Part shown: in pieces, positions 53,416-60,905 of the stretch
Numbering within the stretch: the first letter of the stretch is position 1
Layout: each line of letters opens with the position of its first letter
Origin: Anastatus disparis
Taxonomy: Eukaryota; Arthropoda; Insecta; Hymenoptera; Eupelmidae
Direction of reading: 5' to 3'
Length of the DNA stretch: 64,000 bases
Assembly: GCA_017163975.1 (NCBI GenBank)
Contig: JAFFSR010000292.1
Coordinates: 441,501-505,500, forward strand
Position numbers and translations under genes: made by a program
The notes under the pieces: model-generated
The model's input: only the letters and a program-made list of their open reading frames with translations
Database searches by the model: none
Told to the model about the DNA's origin: nothing

Positions 53416-53907
53416 TTAGTCACACTCCATTTTCTCGGAAATACTCTCAATGAGGAATTTTTTCATGAGTCTTACGTTGTGAAGGGCACAACTAGCTCTG
53501 TATGCTCCATTATGATGCGGGCAAACCGTGACAAGTTTGATCTTATCTAGCGGTGGAAAACCCATTTCTGCTACATCATGAACTTTGAACTTGAAGCGTT
53601 CTAACCATGCTTTCTTGATGGAACCCATAACCAAGACTTTACTAGCATCGTGTAATGCCTCTCTAAGTAATTTTACTACATCTGTGTATGGAATATTTCC
53701 TGAATCCCAAGATAGTCCATGGTAATGCTCTTCTAACCATATGTTTTCTCTCTTATATTTATCCGATAGTCGACGCCATGGATAAGGCTTCTCGAATAAG
53801 AGTACAACAGGGTCGGAATCATCTTTGAGAGGAACTATAGCCAATTCTTTGAGGATGTAATCATTACCTGGCTGTTTGAAGCCTTGCATATCTACCAAGT
53901 ACTCCAT
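53416..53907 (-). CDS. Polinton-2 conserved protein, possible degenerate DEDD-type nuclease fold
   Basis: A 163-residue intact ORF. It begins YLVDMQGFKQPGNDYILKEL, a pattern seen in many uncharacterised insect ORFs. The arrangement Asp-x-Gln near the start, a middle block DASKVLVMGSIKKAWLERF, and C-terminal YRASCALHNVRLMKKFL recalls RNase H-like DEDDh exonucleases with some catalytic acids replaced, but this is my inference and not a firm match. It has no signal peptide or membrane segment. It is read in the same direction as the capsid gene with its own TATA box 40 nt upstream. It could also be a structural or regulatory protein. Confidence 0.6.
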   Translation of the reverse strand: MEYLVDMQGFKQPGNDYILKELAIVPLKDDSDPVVLLFEKPYPWRRLSDKYKRENIWLEEHYHGLSWDSGNIPYTDVVKLLREALHDASKVLVMGSIKKAWLERFKFKVHDVAEMGFPPLDKIKLVTVCPHHNGAYRASCALHNVRLMKKFLIESISEKMECD

Positions 53908-53938
53908 CCTGAATGAGAGACTCTTACTGACGAGTCAG

Positions 53939-53947
53939 TTTTTTATA
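53939..53947 (-). promoter_or_regulatory. TATA box of the 53416-53907 gene
   Basis: TATAAAAAA on the minus strand, 40 nt before the ATG at 53907 and just after the capsid stop codon. CTCATTCAGG, with a TCATT initiator-like site, lies about 33 nt downstream of its first base. Confidence 0.5.
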
Positions 53948-53956
53948 TTGATTCCC

Positions 53957-55196
53957 TCACACAAGTTTTCGTACGTTACCGCTCGCGGCGCTGTACTGAA
54001 CAACACGATCGTGTAAGATTAAGCAGTAAGCAGAAGTTCCTGCTGGAAAGTTACCTCTCGATTCGAATTCCAGTCGAACATCCACAGGGGCACTTTTTAA
54101 CGATTCGTTTTGTTTAGAACAATCGATCACGATTAAAGGTAAGTACGTGATGTAATGTTGTTTTTTTAGCATAGGCTCGATATCTTTAAAATAGTAAGCA
54201 CTTTGAAAGTTGGCGTACATATCGTATAACATTGCGTATTGATTATGAGGGATATCTAAATTCAAATTTCCATACGGATAGTATTGAGAATTGAGAAACA
54301 GCTTTACATTACTGATATTGCAATGATCGAAGCGACTCGCGTTGATAGTTCTCTGACTTTTTCGATTCGTTTGAAAACCTAGTATTACGAATCGTGGCTT
54401 TTCCAGCTGATTGGAAGTTTTGACGGTCCAAACATGCCTAGATGTTGTGGGAAGTAGTGGATACTCGTACAAATCCCAACTACGAAAACTCATATCGATT
54501 GGTTTATCTTTCTCAACATGATTTAATAGTTGAATTTTGTACGAGCTTGATACTACTACGTAAGGCATAAGCCACTCTATTCTATTCAATTCAATCTTGG
54601 AAATTCTCAAACGCGTTAGGATGAGTTGCGTCTGGTGCTGTTTGTACGACAGCGTTCAAATCATTTCTCGATCTTGTTAGAATAAGCTCGTGTTTCACAT
54701 TGATTACGATTTTACGATAATCTTCAGCGAAGCCTAGAATCATAGCTAGAGGAATCGAAACATCGAAGTAACCTGTATTGTTAGTCAACTGCTGTGTTTC
54801 TTCGACATCGAGCCATCCTGCGTTTTCAATAATCAAGCTTTGACTGGGATTGAGCGAGACCCAACCTTTCATTAGAGTAGTCAAACCTACATTCTTACAC
54901 TTATCGATTTCTACTGCGTTGATCTCATAACGTATTTCCTCAAACATATGACAGATGGCGTTGTTGACTAATTTAGTATTAGTTAAAGCAGTTCCATCGG
55001 CTTTCACTAGTTTACCACAAATATGTAGCGAACTGCGTGATGGTAGAAGACACAAATCTTGATGTTGAATGGCTATACGAATCTCATCGCTGTTGTTGAA
55101 GTTAGATGCTGAGTATGGTTGATGAGCATGTATCTCGTAATGTTCAATTGATTCGTCATACTTTACAGCTGACTTTATGCTTAGTATTTCTTCCAT
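53957..55196 (-). pseudogene. Polinton-2 major capsid protein (double jelly roll), one frame break
   Basis: Two ORFs in series. The N-terminal half (54591-55196, 201 aa) has EHYEIHAHQPYSASNFNNSD, ICHMFEEIRYEINAVEID and TNNTGYFDVSIPLAMILGF. The C-terminal half (53957-54610, 217 aa) has IEWLMPYVVVSS, MSFRSWDLYEYPLLP, EKPRFVILGFQTNRKSQ and AYYFKDIEPMLKK. These are hallmark blocks of the hexon-like capsid protein of insect Polintons/adintoviruses. The second half lies in the +1 frame, with the break at about 54591-54610 after PNAFENFQD; its listed start is only a TTG. Combined length (about 418 aa) fits the family, so this is probably a one-base break in a nearly whole gene. Confidence 0.9.
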
Positions 55197-55313
55197 TTTT
55201 CTGTAAACAACAAAAGAATAAACAAGTTATTTTCCACCAGGGACGACGCGAAGGCCGAGACTCCTTAGAAACTGTATGTTTTGCCGTGTTAACGCTTCGT
55301 CTGCTCTTGGCTG

Positions 55314-55349
55314 ACTGATGGTTGGTTTCCATCTTGATCTGCTTTTATA
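55314..55349 (-). promoter_or_regulatory. Major capsid promoter: TATA box and TCAGT initiator
   Basis: TATAAAAG starts at 55349 on the minus strand, and ATCAGTCAG with the arthropod initiator TCAGT lies at 55318-55314, so the predicted start is 33 nt from the TATA box. The leader to the ATG at 55196 is about 120 nt, longer than for the other genes. TTTGTTGTTTACAG directly before AAAATG looks like a splice acceptor, but I found no convincing donor. Confidence 0.65.
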
Positions 55350-55384
55350 GCCTTTTCCAACTTTGGAATTAAATACAATGCCCA

Positions 55385-56071
55385 TTACGCTTGTTTAAGA
55401 TGTAATCTGATGCTAATAATTTCTCCTCGAAAATTAACAAGTTGTCCGTCTTGATCGACTATGCGCACTTGAATGTGATCTATGCTCTTGACGACGATCG
55501 GAAGGTAAATGACCGGTGAAGGAACTTCGATGATCTTATATCCTGGCGGTACTGCTGGGAAGAACTCGTGTATCGTATGCACTCGCTGACCGTTTATATA
55601 CCCACCGCAGGTGATGTCACATTCTATTCGTAGAGCGTTGACCTTCAAGATGGCTACTGGTAAATCCGAACTGTGAGTGACGTCTGCTTCTAGAAGACGT
55701 TTAGCGAATCCTAATAGAGGTCCTATGGAATTTTTCGATCGGAAATCAATAGGACGATTGCATTTGATTTCACTGCGAAGAGTATTATTGTTAGGTTTTA
55801 TATTGATTGAGATATTTTTGCTCGCGAGCGTCTTGCTAAGATAATTCTCTATGTCCTCGATCTCGTAACTACCTGTTGGTAAAGTAATTTCTTCTTTACC
55901 AACATGGAATAGATTGCTACCCTCATCAATATTAGGTATTGAATTGAAGGTCATGAAAGCAACTAAACCAAGAACATAATTTTTATCGGGAGAAAGTTCA
56001 ATAGGTAGAAAATATTGTGCCTCAAGTACGGATGATGTATCCGAAAGACTTAACGTCAACGATTCTTCCAT
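55385..56071 (-). CDS. Polinton-2 penton (minor capsid) protein
   Basis: An intact 228-residue ORF. It forms capsid vertices in Polinton/adintovirus-type particles. Visible family blocks are LVAFMTFNSIPNID and LPTGSYEIEDIENYLSK near the N terminus, GPLLGFAKRLLEADVTHSSD in the middle, and RVHTIHEFFPAVPPGYKIIE, VIYLPIVVKSIDHIQVRIVD and VNFRGEIISIRLHL at the C terminus. Length fits the single jelly-roll penton family. It lies upstream of the capsid gene, 188 bp away, in the same orientation. No break is visible. Confidence 0.9.
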   Translation of the reverse strand: MEESLTLSLSDTSSVLEAQYFLPIELSPDKNYVLGLVAFMTFNSIPNIDEGSNLFHVGKEEITLPTGSYEIEDIENYLSKTLASKNISINIKPNNNTLRSEIKCNRPIDFRSKNSIGPLLGFAKRLLEADVTHSSDLPVAILKVNALRIECDITCGGYINGQRVHTIHEFFPAVPPGYKIIEVPSPVIYLPIVVKSIDHIQVRIVDQDGQLVNFRGEIISIRLHLKQA

Positions 56072-56116
56072 GATGACTGTTAAACTTATAATAAGTTAAT
56101 ATTCACACACCGATGT

Positions 56117-56125
56117 CTTTATATA
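56117..56125 (-). promoter_or_regulatory. Penton TATA box in the tail of the protease gene
   Basis: TATATAAAG on the minus strand, 54 nt before the penton ATG at 56071. It overlaps the last codons and stop of the protease ORF (ending at 56119), so the same bases serve as coding sequence and promoter. Confidence 0.6.
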
Positions 56126-56508
56126 CTAAGAGCTCTACTTAAGAATTTTAGACAAAGATGACCGCAGTTGAATGTATCGAAGTCTTGATATCTTTGAGGG
56201 TTGTACTTGATTTCATCGACACTCAAGTACAACATTAAATCTAAAGGTGGCTGAAGATCTCCAAAACTATCGAAGTAGACTACGCTATTTCCTCGTTTCC
56301 GATAAGCTACCCAATGAGTTCCTGGTCCATCTGCATCATCGAGATTAACGATGGCTGATTCACGATAACGAGGACCACTCTTTGGTAATGCATTTCGCAT
56401 AAAAACTCCTCGGAAGTTTGGAATTTTTAAAATTCTTGCATACTTTATGATGTCAGCGTCAGTAAGAGCTCTATCGGGTAACCTTACTTCGTTGATTTTT
56501 TTTTTTTT
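56119..56508 (-). CDS. Polinton-2 adenovirus-type cysteine protease, N terminus in the -1 frame
   Basis: Maturation protease that would cut capsid and core proteins. From the internal Met at 56400 it has 93 residues, with catalytic-type His29 in GTHWVAY, Asp44 in YFDSFG, Gln72 and Cys79 in FNCGHLC, the adenain order. The conserved N-terminal block (LPDRALTDADIIKYARIL, then KIPNFRGVF) lies upstream of that Met in the same frame, which stays open to the A13 run at 56496-56508 and has no ATG there. The gene has no TATA box of its own, so it is likely made as a -1 frameshift extension of the core protein, or the start was lost by an indel. Confidence 0.8.
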   Translation of the reverse strand, partial: KKKKINEVRLPDRALTDADIIKYARILKIPNFRGVFMRNALPKSGPRYRESAIVNLDDADGPGTHWVAYRKRGNSVVYFDSFGDLQPPLDLMLYLSVDEIKYNPQRYQDFDTFNCGHLCLKFLSRALSI

Positions 56509-57302
56509 AAACCTTTACCATGGTAAGGCTTAAGACGAAGCCCGAGTCCACTCTTACTTGGCTGTAAATAAACCCCTTTACCGAGAGCTATTTCTTCCAT
56601 TTTCTTATTATGTCTCTTAATCTCCTCCAATTGTGAATTGGCAGATTTAGAATCGTTGACTGCCTTAGCTATACCAGCAGCACCGCCTGCAATACCACCA
56701 ACTACACTCAAACCGGCAAATAACGGTATGAGAAATGGTAAAAATCCTCCAACTTTCTTTGGAATTGGTAGTTTGCGTGGAATCTTAACGTTTTCCTTAC
56801 CACCTGCCGCTCTAACGGCACTACGTGCACCTTTCAATGCTGATAAAATAACTTTACGAGCACATTTGCTGGGAACTATTGATTTCGAGGCAGCTTTCAC
56901 TACATTATTAAATGTAATGGCTGCTCCCTTCTTCTTTCTCATACCCATGCCGAATCTAGATTTTAGTTTCATTGCTTTACTAACAGCAAAAGCAGCTGCT
57001 TTCTCTCCTATTGATGCGTCCTTTGATTTCACTCGCTGCCAAGCTTTCTCTGCCAACACATTGTCTGCAGTGTTTCTTGCCTCCATATTCTCGCGGTTTT
57101 GCGAATAAGCTATATCGTGCTCTTTACAAGCCTTGTCAAGAAGATTGATTCCCGGGTCACCTCGAGCCAGTCGTTTAGCTAATTTCGTACCTGGTCCGCA
57201 GTACTGATATCCTGGAATATGAAGTTCGAATGGAAGACTGTTGATGACTTTATTGAGAAAACCTCGACCACGTTGTCGCTGTTTATAATGTACGATCATC
57301 AC
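56484..57302 (-). CDS. Polinton-2 PLA2-like core/virion protein
   Basis: An intact 272-residue ORF. Residues about 24-70 form a phospholipase-A2-like module: LPFELHIPGYQYCGPGTKLA (calcium loop, GPGT at 36-39) and DKACKEHDIAYSQN (HDxxY, catalytic His62-Asp63), as in parvovirus VP1; such modules are thought to act on endosomal membrane during entry. The middle is Lys/Arg/Ala-rich, as in a DNA-condensing core protein (SIVPSKCARKVILSALKGAR), then a hydrophobic Gly-rich segment FLPFLIPLFAGLSVVGGIAG of about 30 residues, and a basic tail ending GKGLKKKKSTK. The equivalent Polinton-1 protein is at 5703-6156. Confidence 0.85.
   Translation of the reverse strand: MMIVHYKQRQRGRGFLNKVINSLPFELHIPGYQYCGPGTKLAKRLARGDPGINLLDKACKEHDIAYSQNRENMEARNTADNVLAEKAWQRVKSKDASIGEKAAAFAVSKAMKLKSRFGMGMRKKKGAAITFNNVVKAASKSIVPSKCARKVILSALKGARSAVRAAGGKENVKIPRKLPIPKKVGGFLPFLIPLFAGLSVVGGIAGGAAGIAKAVNDSKSANSQLEEIKRHNKKMEEIALGKGVYLQPSKSGLGLRLKPYHGKGLKKKKSTK
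56496..56511 (-). other. T_TTA_AAA heptamer and A13 run at the core/protease junction
   Basis: On the minus strand the core-protein codons GGT TTA AAA place T_TTA_AAA (56511-56505) in the exact phase of a canonical -1 frameshift heptamer, within a run of 13 A (56508-56496). The -1 frame then runs straight into the protease; the core frame ends four codons after the run, at 56484. Whether a stimulatory RNA structure follows was not determined. Confidence 0.55.
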
Positions 57303-57322
57303 CCTATGAAGGTTAAATGAAG

Positions 57323-57374
57323 ACTGATGCTTGTGAGGGTATATAAGGCCTCTATTTATACTAAATCGATCACT
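57323..57374. promoter_or_regulatory. Divergent promoter between the core-protein and ATPase genes
   Basis: The 98-bp gap between the two ATGs carries two TATA boxes. On the plus strand TATATAAGG (57340-57348) lies 61 nt before the ATPase ATG, with a TCACT initiator-like site at 57370-57374 (32 nt downstream of the box). On the minus strand TATAAATAGAGG (57360-57349) lies 58 nt before the core-protein ATG, with the arthropod initiator TCAGT at 57327-57323. Confidence 0.7.
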
Positions 57375-57400
57375 CTTGTTTGAGATCTAATTGCATCAAC

Positions 57401-58105
57401 ATGAATTTCAAAGAACATCCGGTTAAACTTCCAATCGTAAATTTTGACACGATAGTCGAGCAGGAAAAAAAGACAAAGAGGCATGGAGACTTACTTCCGG
57501 ATAGTATTCGAGCCATATTTTGCGGGCCATCTAACTGCGGTAAAACTAATAGCCTACTCGCAATGATTACTCATCCTAATGGACTAAGATTCGAGAACGT
57601 ATATGTCTACTCGAAGTCTCTAAATCAACCAAAGTATAAGTATTTGAAGGAGCTCCTCGAACCGATAGACGGTATACAATATTTTCCATTCAGCGAACAC
57701 GAATCAGTAGTATCACCTGACGATGCCTTACCTAATTCCATAATGGTATTCGACGACATAGCTTGTGAGAAACAGGACAATGTAAGAGCATTTTTCTGTA
57801 TGGGGAGACATAAAAACGTCGACTGTTTCTATCTCTGTCAATCTTATGCTCATGTACCGAAACATCTTGTAAGAGACAATGTAAATTTATTAATAATTTT
57901 CCGACAAGATGATGTCAACTTAAGACATCTGTACGATGATCACGTAAATTCGGACATGACATATGCACAATTTAAAAGCCTATGTTCACGATGTTGGACA
58001 GATGATAAGTATGGTTTCTTGATGATTGAAAAAGATAGTTCAATCAATGCTGGCAGGTATAGAAAGGGCTTCGACTGTTTTGCTATAAATATAGCACACT
58101 CTTAG
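57401..58105 (+). CDS. Polinton-2 genome-packaging ATPase (FtsK/HerA, A32-like)
   Basis: P-loop ATPase that would drive DNA into the capsid. I start it at the ATG at 57401 (MNFKEHPVKLPIVNF, 234 aa); the longer reading begins at a TTG. Walker A GPSNCGKT is at residues 42-49, Walker B NSIMVFDDIA at about 112-121 (Asp118-Asp119), followed by RHKNVDCFYLCQSYAHVPKH, a sensor-type motif, and by the arginine-rich LLIIFRQDDVNLRHLYDDHV. It ends CFAINIAHS. The P-loop is intact, unlike that of Polinton-1. It is divergently transcribed from the core-protein gene and followed 17 bp later by the DUF8207-like gene. Confidence 0.9.
   Translation: MNFKEHPVKLPIVNFDTIVEQEKKTKRHGDLLPDSIRAIFCGPSNCGKTNSLLAMITHPNGLRFENVYVYSKSLNQPKYKYLKELLEPIDGIQYFPFSEHESVVSPDDALPNSIMVFDDIACEKQDNVRAFFCMGRHKNVDCFYLCQSYAHVPKHLVRDNVNLLIIFRQDDVNLRHLYDDHVNSDMTYAQFKSLCSRCWTDDKYGFLMIEKDSSINAGRYRKGFDCFAINIAHS
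58084..58091 (+). promoter_or_regulatory. TATA box inside the end of the ATPase gene
   Basis: TATAAATA 39 nt before the ATG at 58123, within the codons for the ATPase C terminus (FAINIAHS). A TCATT initiator-like site at 58116-58120 lies 34 nt from the box. Confidence 0.6.
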
Positions 58106-58122
58106 TTCAATCATATCATTCC

Positions 58123-59028
58123 ATGATCGAACGTCGAATCGACAACATGGCCGACATTCGCCGGAGAAAAGATATACTGCATCAACTTATCAAAGCGAGA
58201 AATGCAGTTAAGCGTAAATACAATCTATTGAAATATGGAAAGGATAATTTCGAGAAAGCAATTGGAGAAACTTTCAGACCAATAGTCGATCCTTTACAAA
58301 AACTTGTTGAGACATCTAAAAAATCTCGAAATATCGAAACCAAGGAACAAGCTACTGATGCTATGAGTGTAAACAATGACAGTATTGATGAGTCTTATGA
58401 TGAACCATCTTTGAATGAAACTGTTCGTCCGCATACGGATACAGAATTTGAATCAGCTCTCAGTGATGAAAATAGCGGAACGGATGATAACAAGTATATT
58501 CACAATCTCGTGAAAAATAAGACCCAGGATTTGGATAAAATTTATGGTGTTCGTAAAGAGGGTAACAAATACCTAATAGGCGACTCACCTATTTACTTTG
58601 AAGATAGTTATGTAAAAGTTAAAAATGTGAAATATCCTAGAACTGATGGTTTGCTAGAGTTGATACTAGCAAAACAGCCTAATCAGAAAAACTTTAGCTC
58701 AAGTGATATGCAAAACTATCGACAGATTCTTGAAGCTACTAGTGCTCACAAGAGACGTTACAGAAGCGATGAACAGATTCGTGCTCACAGAAGTAAGAAA
58801 TTTGATAACATCATTGCTCCTATGTTTAAACATGGTGGTGGACTATTACCTCGGTACAAAGTTGCTAGGAGGGATCTATTGATGGATTACGTTTATTGGG
58901 ACGATCCTAATGAACTTGTCGATCGATTACGATTACTTATAGCTGAGAGAGAAGCTGGAAACCATAGTCATACAAACGAGATTCATTCAATCATCGAAGA
59001 ACTGCGAGAAGCTGGCTATATATACTGA
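58123..59028 (+). CDS. Polinton-2 conserved protein (DUF8207-like), function unknown
   Basis: An intact 301-residue ORF. The N terminus is basic and helical (DIRRRKDILHQLIKARNAVK), then a polar, acidic linker of about 70 residues, then the conserved C-terminal half: LDKIYGVRKEGNKYLIGDSP, KVKNVKYPRTDGLLELILAK, KRRYRSDEQIRAHRSKKFDN and YVYWDDPNELVDRLRLLIAE, ending IIEELREAGYIY. This pattern is widespread in insect Polintons/adintoviruses (I associate it with DUF8207 from memory). Its role is unknown; the position after the packaging ATPase and the basic helices suggest a virion or packaging accessory. No break is visible. Confidence 0.75.
   Translation: MIERRIDNMADIRRRKDILHQLIKARNAVKRKYNLLKYGKDNFEKAIGETFRPIVDPLQKLVETSKKSRNIETKEQATDAMSVNNDSIDESYDEPSLNETVRPHTDTEFESALSDENSGTDDNKYIHNLVKNKTQDLDKIYGVRKEGNKYLIGDSPIYFEDSYVKVKNVKYPRTDGLLELILAKQPNQKNFSSSDMQNYRQILEATSAHKRRYRSDEQIRAHRSKKFDNIIAPMFKHGGGLLPRYKVARRDLLMDYVYWDDPNELVDRLRLLIAEREAGNHSHTNEIHSIIEELREAGYIY
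59017..59024 (+). promoter_or_regulatory. TATA box in the last codons of the DUF8207-like gene
   Basis: TATATATA 42 nt before the ATG at 59059; the same bases encode the terminal GYIY. No clear initiator follows. Confidence 0.5.
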
Positions 59029-59058
59029 GACACAAGTGAATACTTGAACATTATCAAG

Positions 59059-59451
59059 ATGAGTGTCGACGTATTCGGACGTAATCTTAAACGGAGCGAG
59101 GGCGGTCGTGGTCCTCCAGGTGTTGGATATAAAATCACATCTGATGGTCAGTATGACTTGGAGAATAAGAGACTTTGTAATCTCGCATCACCTAATCAAC
59201 TCAATGAGGCTGTAAATTTAGATACTTTACAACGTTTTGTACGTTTAGAAGTTCAAAGATTATTAGATTCAATATCTAGTTTGAGAAGTGATCTTAATAA
59301 CCTAGATAAAATTGTAGAGATGTATAGAGATGAACTCGATAAGAAATTTGCAAAAAAGTCAGACGGAAATCGAGACTATAAAAGAAGCATTATCACTGCT
59401 AGTGCAAAACAGTCAATCGATAACCATCGATGGAACAACGTCAAAGAGTAG
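59059..59451 (+). CDS. Polinton-2 coiled-coil protein with GRGPPG motif
   Basis: A 130-residue ORF from the ATG at 59059 (an upstream TTG would add 5 residues). It starts MSVDVFGRNLKRSEGGRGPP with a short collagen-like GGRGPPGVG, then GYKITSDGQYDLENKRLCNL, then a heptad-like stretch from about residue 55 to 105 (QRFVRLEVQRLLDSISSLRS, LNNLDKIVEMYRDELDKKF). Proteins of this form recur in insect Polintons; a trimeric fibre or scaffolding role is my inference. Its last 22 bases overlap the start of the integrase ORF in another frame. No break is visible. Confidence 0.65.
   Translation: MSVDVFGRNLKRSEGGRGPPGVGYKITSDGQYDLENKRLCNLASPNQLNEAVNLDTLQRFVRLEVQRLLDSISSLRSDLNNLDKIVEMYRDELDKKFAKKSDGNRDYKRSIITASAKQSIDNHRWNNVKE
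59377..59384 (+). promoter_or_regulatory. TATA box inside the coiled-coil gene, ahead of the integrase
   Basis: TATAAAAG 53 nt before the integrase ATG at 59430; it falls within codons for DYKRS of the preceding protein. AACAGTCA about 31-34 nt downstream may act as initiator. Confidence 0.55.
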
Positions 59452-60348
59452 TAGAAGAGCTTCACAAGCCAGCGCGTCGTAATTATCCACGTCGAAAGTT
59501 CGATGTGCGAGGTTTTGACGAGACATGGCAAGCGGATCTAGTAGAAATGCAACCTTATTCTAAAGAGAATAAAGGATTTAAATATATGCTTACCGTAATA
59601 GATGTATTTTCAAAGTATGCGTGGGCAGTTCCTGTTAAACGAAAAACTGGACAAGATGTCGCTGATGCTATGAAATCTATTTTACGTAAAGGTCGAGTAC
59701 CAAAAGAATTTACAAACAGATAAAGGCAAAGAGTTCTATAATACGAATTTTCAAAGTCTTATGGAAAGATATAAAATTAATCTATACTCTACGTACAGCA
59801 ATCTCAAAGCATCCATTTGTGAACGTTTCAATCGTACACTGAAAAATAAGATGTGGGTAGAGTTTAGTTTACGTGGAAACTATAAATGGCTTGATATTTT
59901 ACCTAAGCTAATAATAGCTTACAATGATAAAAAACATCGAACTATCGGTATGAGACCCAACGAAGTTACAGCTACTAACGAAGCAGAAGTTCTCAAACGT
60001 TTTAATAAAAAAATTATTCCAACTAAAAAGCCAAAGTTCAAAGTTGATGATAAAGTTAGGGTTAGTAACGTGAAGCAATTATTTGAGAAGGGATATACAC
60101 CTAACTGGTCCACAGAGATATTTACAATAACTAAAGTGGTAGCAACTAATCCAGCAACTTATCATCTCAAAGATTATCACGAACAGTCCATCACTGGTGG
60201 CTTCTATGAGCAGGAACTTCAAAAAGTAATGTATCCCGATGTATATCTTGTAGAAAAAGTCTTGAAGAAACGAGGTAATCAAGTTTATGTAAAATGGCTT
60301 GGTTTTGATGCTTCTCACAATAGTTGGATTAATAAGTTTGATGTTTAA
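59430..60348 (+). pseudogene. Polinton-2 retroviral-type integrase with chromodomain, one frame break
   Basis: DDE integrase that would insert the element into the genome. The first ORF (59430-59723, 97 aa) has RRNYPRRKFDVRGFDETWQADL with the first catalytic Asp at residue 36, and TVIDVFSKYAWAVPVK. The second (59761-60348, 195 aa; +1 frame) has the catalytic Glu in SICERFNRTLKNKMW, then HRTIGMRPNEV, an SH3-like YTPNWSTEIFTI segment and a C-terminal chromodomain with VEKVLKKRGNQVYVKWLGF and HNSWI. The second Asp (TDKG) is readable in the gap in the +1 frame. The break lies at about 59700-59720. The rest appears full length. Confidence 0.9.
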
Positions 60349-60543
60349 AAATAAATAAAGAGAAAGTGGTATGAGCCCCCACCTTCGCCCACACCTGTGA
60401 GGAACAACCAATAGAATCGTCATTTGTTAGTCTTATATAATGAACGAATTCACTATATAGGACTAACCCATGACTCGTTTTCCTCTCCATTGACTTTCTC
60501 TTTATTTTTTATTTTTTTATTTTTTTTTATTTACAATAAACAA
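60349..60543. terminator. Convergent 3' ends with poly(A) signals and an inverted repeat
   Basis: The integrase and the 60544-60837 gene converge here. AAATAAATAAAGAGAAAGTG after the integrase stop and ACTTTCTCTTTATTTTTTAT near 60493-60512 are inverted repeats and supply AATAAA signals on both strands. The middle is a GC-richer patch (GAGCCCCCACCTTCGCCC) without a gene. Confidence 0.6.
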
Positions 60544-60837
60544 TTAATTAAATTCAAACTTATTATCACCATGATATAACATAAATAATTGATATTTATT
60601 GGCTTTAGCCGTCATCTCTTCGAATAAGCTTTCATTTTTCTCCAATGCCTTGGATACACGGTCGGGTAGAAAAACTTGAAATTCCTCTTTGATGGTGACT
60701 ACAATCCTTAGGCCAAATTTGGTCTTGACTCGTCTCAGCTCCGTGATTATATAATTCTTTCCAGTCTCCAATTCTGATAAATTCTTCCTTGGAAGAAAGG
60801 TGTTGGCGCAGATTTTATTTAAAGCGTTAAAGTCCAT
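60544..60837 (-). CDS. Polinton-2 small conserved protein, OB-fold-like
   Basis: An intact 97-residue ORF, MDFNALNKICANTFLPRKNL at the start, then LSELETGKNYIITELRRVKT, GLRIVVTIKEEFQVFLPDRV and a C-terminal LFMLYHGDNKFEFN. The alternating beta-type stretches and the LPxRxSxxL motif recur in a short protein next to PolB in insect Polintons; I read it as a possible OB-fold single-strand-DNA-binding partner of the polymerase, which is inference. It lies immediately downstream of PolB; a 67-nt candidate intron fills the space between them. No break is visible. Confidence 0.65.
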   Translation of the reverse strand: MDFNALNKICANTFLPRKNLSELETGKNYIITELRRVKTKFGLRIVVTIKEEFQVFLPDRVSKALEKNESLFEEMTAKANKYQLFMLYHGDNKFEFN

Positions 60838-60838
60838 T

Positions 60839-60905
60839 CTGAAAGAAAAATAATGGTTTATTATACTGATATAATATATTTAAGAGATATTTTCTAAGTA
60901 CTTAC
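60839..60905 (-). other. Candidate 67-nt intron between the PolB stop and the next gene
   Basis: On the minus strand GTAAGT begins directly after the PolB stop codon (60906-60908), and TTTTTCTTTCAG ends one base before the ATG at 60837. Both borders fit insect consensus well, with an AT-rich interior typical of short introns. It would be removed from a transcript running from PolB into the small gene, leaving stop and start almost touching. Confidence 0.5.

Noticed and set aside
56638..57108. 156-aa plus-strand ORF rich in Ala and Leu
   Set aside because: It is the antisense of the PLA2-like core protein, which has clear GPGT and HDxxY motifs.
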